Source: Colivivens sp963645405 (GTDB lineage: Bacteria > Bacteroidota > Bacteroidia > Bacteroidales > Bacteroidaceae). From it: a stretch of DNA of 8,540 bases. Below, in pieces: positions 1-6,100 of the stretch; position 1 is the first letter of the stretch; the number at the start of each line of letters is the position of its first letter. The position numbers were made by a program, and so were the translations under genes. Location of the stretch: NCBI GenBank assembly GCA_963645405.1, contig CAVISR010000098.1, forward strand, positions 1 through 8,540. The letters are read 5' to 3'. Under the pieces are notes generated by a model. It was not told where the DNA came from, made no database searches, and was given only the letters and a program-made list of their open reading frames with translations.

Positions 1-49
1 TCTATTTTGCAAAACTAAGCAGAACAAAAAGAAAAACAAAAATATATCC
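1..49 (+). promoter_or_regulatory. A-rich 5' leader of the giant surface-protein gene
   Basis: These 49 bases are all that is visible upstream of the start codon. They are strongly A-rich on the coding strand (runs of A at about 27-44) and contain no Shine-Dalgarno-like AGGAGG. This fits Bacteroidota, where A-rich leaders commonly replace a Shine-Dalgarno sequence. Positions 3-9 read TATTTTG, one base short of the Bacteroidota -7 consensus TAnnTTTG, so a promoter -7 box could lie here with a leader of about 35 bases. No -33 element can be checked because the window starts too late. The translation-leader reading is reasonable; the promoter reading is weak. Confidence 0.35.
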
Positions 50-151
50 ATGATTCAAAGTAACAAACTTCGAGTGAAGGAGCGGAGTGCGGTGCGCCTG
101 CTCCTTATGCTGACGTTGTTCCTGACGGGATTCAGTGCCACGGCATTTGCC
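50..151 (+). other. Sec signal peptide, type I cleavage
   Basis: Residues 1-34. The n-region carries K6, R8, K10, R12 and R16; the hydrophobic core is LLLMLTLFLTGF (17-28); it ends A32-F33-A34 before D35-D36, a good A-x-A signal peptidase I site. There is no lipobox cysteine, so this is not a lipoprotein. The protein should be exported to the periplasm by Sec. In Bacteroidota such a giant repeat protein would then typically cross the outer membrane by the type IX system, but the C-terminal signal needed to show that is not in the window. Confidence 0.9.
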
Positions 152-3100
152 GACGACACTACGACTCTGACGAAGGACACTGACGGCTATTATCTGATTA
201 CGAGTGGCGAGGACTTGGAAGAGTTTGCCAACATCGTGAACAAAGACACAGCGACTGTCAATGCCAGGCTTACAGCCGACATCGACATTACACCTGCAGA
301 AAACACCAGTTGGACTCCAATAGGCAGGTTTATAAGCTATAGCTTCAAGGGCAAATTCAACGGCCAGGGACACACCATCAGTGGTCTGGCTTTTCGGGTC
401 GCATCGTACTACGGACTCTTTGGTTATGTCAACGGGGCAACTATAGAGAACCTTACCCTCCTACAGCCAACTTATACCACTTACAACCCTGACACAAAAA
501 ATGACCAATTTCCTTTAGGTGCTGTTTGCGGTGGTGCTGTAAATACTGTCTTTCGCAACTGCCATGTAAAGCAGGCGGCTCTCAATTTTGCAGACTTCTC
601 CTCGGCAAAGACAGCCAGTTATATTGGTGGCATCGTCGGAAGTGCAGAAAACGGCACAAAGATTATAGGCTGCTCATTTGACGGATACCTCACATCTGCC
701 AGTACTAAATTTGGGTTGGTTGGCGGTATTGTCGGCTATCTCTCACTTTCAGACATTGACAGCTGTAGTGTCACGAATCACAGTGCCGGTACTTCTGTAA
801 TATCCGGTTCAAAGTATGTTGGTGGCATTTGCGGAGCATGCTATTATCGCTCCGTTGCCGCTGCAATACACAATTGCACCGTGGAAGACGGTGTGAAAGT
901 TAACAGTACTGACACTACCACAGTAGGAACAATCTATGGCGCTGAATTAGTTAGCACGACGAGTCTTCCCGGCTTATATGACGGTGCCTACGAAATATAC
1001 AATGCAGGACAGCTTGCAGCTTTCCGCACCATGGTTTCTGAAGACCGCACGGTGAACGCCCGTTTGATGAACGACATCGACATGGCTGATGCCGGAGAGT
1101 TTTCTCCTATTGCCTCTTCAAGCAACGGCTACCTTGGCACATTCGACGGTCAGGGCTACACCATCAGCAATCTAACGCTGAAGGATCAGACGAATGCCGG
1201 ACTGTTCAGCTTGGTTTGTTCAAGCGGTGATGTGCACGGCACGGTGAAGAACCTTAACCTCAAGTCACCAACGCTCAAGGGCTCTGACTACGACTACCAG
1301 GGTTTCATATCAGGATATGTAGCTGGTAAAGGTGTCATTGAGAATTGTAATGTGACCGACGGTTCTTATACTTGCTCTGCAAACGGTACGCCGGAATGTG
1401 TTGGCGGTATCGCCGGAAAGGCTGACACAGGAGCCACCATCAACCTCTGCTCTTTCCAGGGCAAAGTGATAGATGTCGAGAAAAATGTCGGAGGTATTGT
1501 AGGTAACCTTTATTCTGGAGCCAGCGTGACCAACTGCTATCTCTACGGTCCTTCTACAGTGCACGCTGATGACTATGCAGGAGGTATCGTGGGTTCTGTA
1601 AGTGAAAAGGACTGTACTGTAAAGAACTGCTATGTGACCCAGTCTACTGGAACGGTTGAAGTGTCTGTATCAAAAGGCAATACGTCCAATCTTATTTCCG
1701 GAAAGACAGTATCCAATGACGTGTACACAGAGGATTACCTCAAGTATGAAAGAAGCGGAAGAAAGAACGGCAGAGTGGAAATGACGGTAGTCACGGGTGT
1801 TGCAGACCAGACAAAAACAAGCTATCATGTCATCAACAACATCGGTACCATGAACTACTATGCCACAGACTCCATTGCCTATCTTCCTGGTGTAAAGGAA
1901 CTGGACTTTATCGATTGCAACAGTAATATTGCAGGCACCAAAGCTGACTTTTGGATAGACATAACCATCCGCGATGAGGCTTTTGATGCAAACTTCGAGA
2001 AACTCTACATGCGCTACAAAGTGTATGCCGGAGCCGACCATACAGTGTCTTTGCGTCCGGGCGATGTGAAGCCTGCCGGCAAGAATATGTTCGCGCTCTG
2101 TCCTAAAGCCAAAGTCTATGTCGATGCCGAGTACTACGACAGTTTCTGTGCCGACCCAATGTGGAGCAACTACAAGGAAAACCTTGTGGCAGTGACCGAC
2201 TTCCGGGAGACCGACTTCACTGAAGAAGGCGTGAAATATGCCTACGACCGCAATGCCGATGCCACAGCGTCGGTATTGAAGAAAACTGGCAAGACCGGTT
2301 CCGACGTCACCATGGTGCACGTCATCGGTTGCGACGACAGCAAGATTTCCGACAATGACGGTGTGCTGAAGATATATCAGGACATAGGCGAGACCTACAA
2401 CTACAACACCACCAAGGTGTGGGCCAAGGCATTCAAGGGCGATACTGCCATAAAGCATGTGAAGTTTGAGGAAATCATGGCTGATGCCCGCGACTCCTAC
2501 TATGACCTCAACATAGCACTGGGCGACTCTGCCTTCGCCAACTGCACGAACCTCGAATATTTTGACCTCGTGCTTTCTTCTGACAAAGACAACGACCACT
2601 ACACCGTTATCCATCCAAACGAAATGCCGATAGGCAACCATGTGTTCGACGGTTGTAGCGACAAACTGAAGATACGCATCCCTACCGCAGTCTACGATGA
2701 GTACCTCGCCAACGATGACTGGAACCAATATTCGAGCCACTTCGAGAAGACTGACTTCGGTGTGTCCAAGTTCAACGAGAAAGGTGTGAAATATGCTTAT
2801 TATGTATCGGGCGACGGCAAGACGCTCTACACAAACAAAAACACAGAGGAGATGGAGGACATCGTCACTCCGTGGATGGGCATGTTCCGCAACTTCAAGT
2901 TCTCGAGCGTACTTGTGCCCGACAACAGCAATACCATCTACTATCTCATGGCGAGCGAGGTGGATAATGACGATATCGATGATGAGGACGGCGTGATGCG
3001 CATCTACAATGACATCGGCACCACCTACAACTACAAGACCATCGCCCTCTCGTCAACTGGTTTCCGGAATAACGAGCACATCAAGAAGATTGTGTTCGAG

Positions 3101-6100
3101 GACTGTGCAAGCTACTCCGAGAATGCCAACACAGACCTGGCACTTGTCATTCCCGACGGCACATTCAAGGGATGCAAGAACCTGAAGGAACTCAGCATGT
3201 ACTATCTCGTGACCGAAGGCACCAACCACTACGAAGCCATCAAGCCGTCGCAGATATTCATCGGTGAGAACGTGTTCGAGGGTGTTGACTCAACCTTCCG
3301 CATCAAGGTGTTGCCAGACCTCTACCAGGACTATATCACTGATGCCAACTGGAGTCAGTACAAGGACATTATCGAGGCATCCGACTATCTGCCGACTACG
3401 GAAGACCCGTTTGAGCGCGATGGCGTAACCTACGACTTCATCTCCAACTCACTGAACAGTATTGCCACCTCAACGACAATCCGTGAGGACGCTTCGCTTA
3501 TCAATATACCTATTGTCATTGCCGAGGCAGCCAGCGTAGCCTATACCGCTTACACCATTTACAAATCAGCTGCAGCAGCTGTTGCCAAACAATCTGCCAA
3601 GCAAGCTGTAATAGAAGCGGAAAAGCAGGTTGCACAGAAAGGCGAAGTAATGTTGGAAAAGACACTTGAAGAGAATCGCTTTCTCTTAGACGGCACACGA
3701 CATATGATAATGCAGAACGGCCCAGATGAATTGATTATGAGGGCCTACAAAAATGGCATTACAAAAGCGATGGAGAGGGTTGATGAAAGCATCTTGGCTC
3801 TCCGGGAAAAACTGGTGACACCAGTAATGGCACAATATAAAACAGCTTCAACCGTATTGAACAGCGCTGTGAAATTTGCAGGCACCGCTTCGGCAAAGCT
3901 TGCGGCAGAGTTCGGCACTGGATACATCCTCAGCCGTGCACAGAAGAATTTCTCCGACAACTGGTCTTGGCACATAAACTCTGCCAACTGGGTTACTGTG
4001 ACAAAACGCTACAATGTGCCTAAGCTCTTTATCAAGGAAGTGAGCGACGATGCCACCGACATCACCATCTATGCCGACCCGAGCAATTCGATCACCCGCT
4101 ACAGCACATCGGTAATATCACCAAAGGCTTTCAGAAACAAGAAGAACCTCAAGTCGATAAAGTTCCAGGATGAGCCGACTGGCAATCTGTTGCCTTATGA
4201 ACCTCTCATGATTTCATTGCCTGACTCCTGCTTTGCAGGTTGCGACAACCTTCAGGAACTGAACCTCATACTTACCAGCAAGTACGGCAACAGCAGAAAG
4301 AAGGCGTTGACTCCCGACAACTTCGTGCTCACCGGTGACCCGTTTGCCGGTTGCGACTCTACAATGCTGAAGAACTTCCACATCGTGGTAGGCTCTGATG
4401 TCTACAACGAATTCGTTTCCGACAGCTACTGGAGCAAGTATGCAGACTATTATAAGAAGGAGAATGTAAGTCAGAAGAAGGACCAGTCGGAGTGGAGCTG
4501 TCTCTACACCCGACACTATAACCTCAACTCCATCCCCGAGGTGACTCAGGTTGGCTCGCATGATATTGAGCATGTGGACATCTATGGTGCAGACAACGAT
4601 GACCTGAAGTCGAACGAAGGTCTTGCCGCACTCATCAATGACTACGGAATCTACAACAACTACAAGCTCGACAATGTGCTGAAAAAAGCGTTCTACAACA
4701 ACGACAACCTGAAGCAACTCGACATCACCGACTCCCACACCTACTGCGGTGATGTATACACCGACTTCAACGTGTACCTCCAGGACTCATGTTTTGCAGA
4801 CTGCAAGAACTTCACAGACCTCAATCTCATCTATCAGGTGACCGACGGCACCAACAACACGCAGTCGATCTCTCCAGAACAAGTTTCGCTTGGCGAAGGT
4901 GTGTTCGACGGTTGTGACAACTTGCGCATAAAAGTATGCATCGATCAGGAAGACAACTTCCTAGCCGATGCAAAATGGGCAAAATACAAAGATAAGATTT
5001 TCCCTAGCTTCTTCGACCCTGTCGATGACAAAGTGTTCAACCTTCTGAAGGACGACATAATGTTCAAGACTGCTCTCAACGACAACGAATGGGAGCATCT
5101 CGATGCCACACGTGCCACACCGAAAATGTTGAGTACCCGCTTCAAGGGCACCGACATAGAGATGTTTGACGAGTTCAGAGCATTCAGTTCTTGCGGACTC
5201 GACACCATTTTCCAGGATATGTTCAAAGACTGCCAGTCACTCCAGAGCATTACCCTGCCAAGAACAACAAAATATATCGGTAAATATGCTTTCCAAGGCT
5301 GCACTAACCTAGCGAGCTTCACAATCCCCGAGTCAGTTACAGGTATCGACGGCTATGTATTCCAGAACAGTGGCATCAAAACCATCATCTGCTCGGCAGA
5401 AAAGCCGGCAACAGTGGAGAATGGCGGTAACTGGACATTCATGGGCTTACCCGATGACTACGTGATTTACGTGCCCGACTCACTCGTGGATGTCTATAAG
5501 GAAAAGTGGTACAGCGTTGCTGACCACATCAATGCACAAAGCAAGCGTGGCGGTTCGCTGAAGGTAATCACCGTAACCGAAGTTGGTCAGCTCGCCAGCA
5601 AACTCGGACTCGTTTGGGACTATAGCGAGGACTACGATTACAATAAGTGCCGCGTAGCCCTCAAAGGCAATTACGCCCAGTATGACTCTCTGCGAATCAT
5701 CGGTCCACTCGACGGTCGTGACCTCGGTGTGCTCCGCATGATGGCTGGACGTAACACCATGTGCGAAGTGAATCCAGCCGGCAACCTCCAGTATCTCGAC
5801 CTCTATGATGCACAGTTCAAGAAGGGCTCATATATGTATGACATGACAGAGACCTTCGAGAACAACAGCCGCATCGACCTCGACGACGACGTGTCAGGCT
5901 ACCTGTTCTACAAGCTCGACAAACTCAAGACTCTCATCCTGCCAAAGACATCGAAGGTGATTCGCCATTATGCCATGTCAGAATGCGCAAACCTCGAAAC
6001 AATCGTGGTGGGCGACAATGTGACGGAAGTGTGCCGTAAGGCAGTCAACAAGAGCGCAAACCTGAAGACCCTCGTAATGTTGCCTGAAAAGATGCCTGAC

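Noticed and set aside
3..9. TATTTTG as a Bacteroidota -7 promoter box
   Set aside because: It is one base short of TAnnTTTG, and the -33 region is outside the window, so it is mentioned only as a possibility in the leader entry.
50..151. Lipoprotein signal peptide
   Set aside because: There is no cysteine at or near the cleavage point; the A-F-A end fits signal peptidase I.
1670..2740. A 356-codon minus-strand open frame, long enough to look like a gene
   Set aside because: It lies exactly in codon register opposite the real gene. Its would-be stops correspond to sense TTA, CTA and TCA, which this gene avoids through its preference for CTC/CTG and AGC/TCC/TCT. The predicted protein is Val/His/Cys-rich with no recognisable domain, and the plus strand carries a clear repeat protein.
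2793..2996. A short plus-strand frame of 67 codons inside the large gene
   Set aside because: It is an out-of-frame shadow, rich in Arg, Ser and Thr, within module B.
3512..3571. Hydrophobic stretch at residues about 1151-1170 as a transmembrane helix
   Set aside because: It contains a glutamate and several polar or small residues, is followed by an Ala/Lys/Gln-rich segment, and lies in the middle of an exported repeat protein. An amphipathic or buried helix is more likely.
4214..4738. A 174-codon minus-strand open frame, with similar ones at 2-373, 1310-1564, 6479-6751, 7118-7552 and 7568-7795
   Set aside because: All have the same antisense codon register as 1670-2740 and are explained by the same codon bias. 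None has a leader, a domain or a convincing composition.
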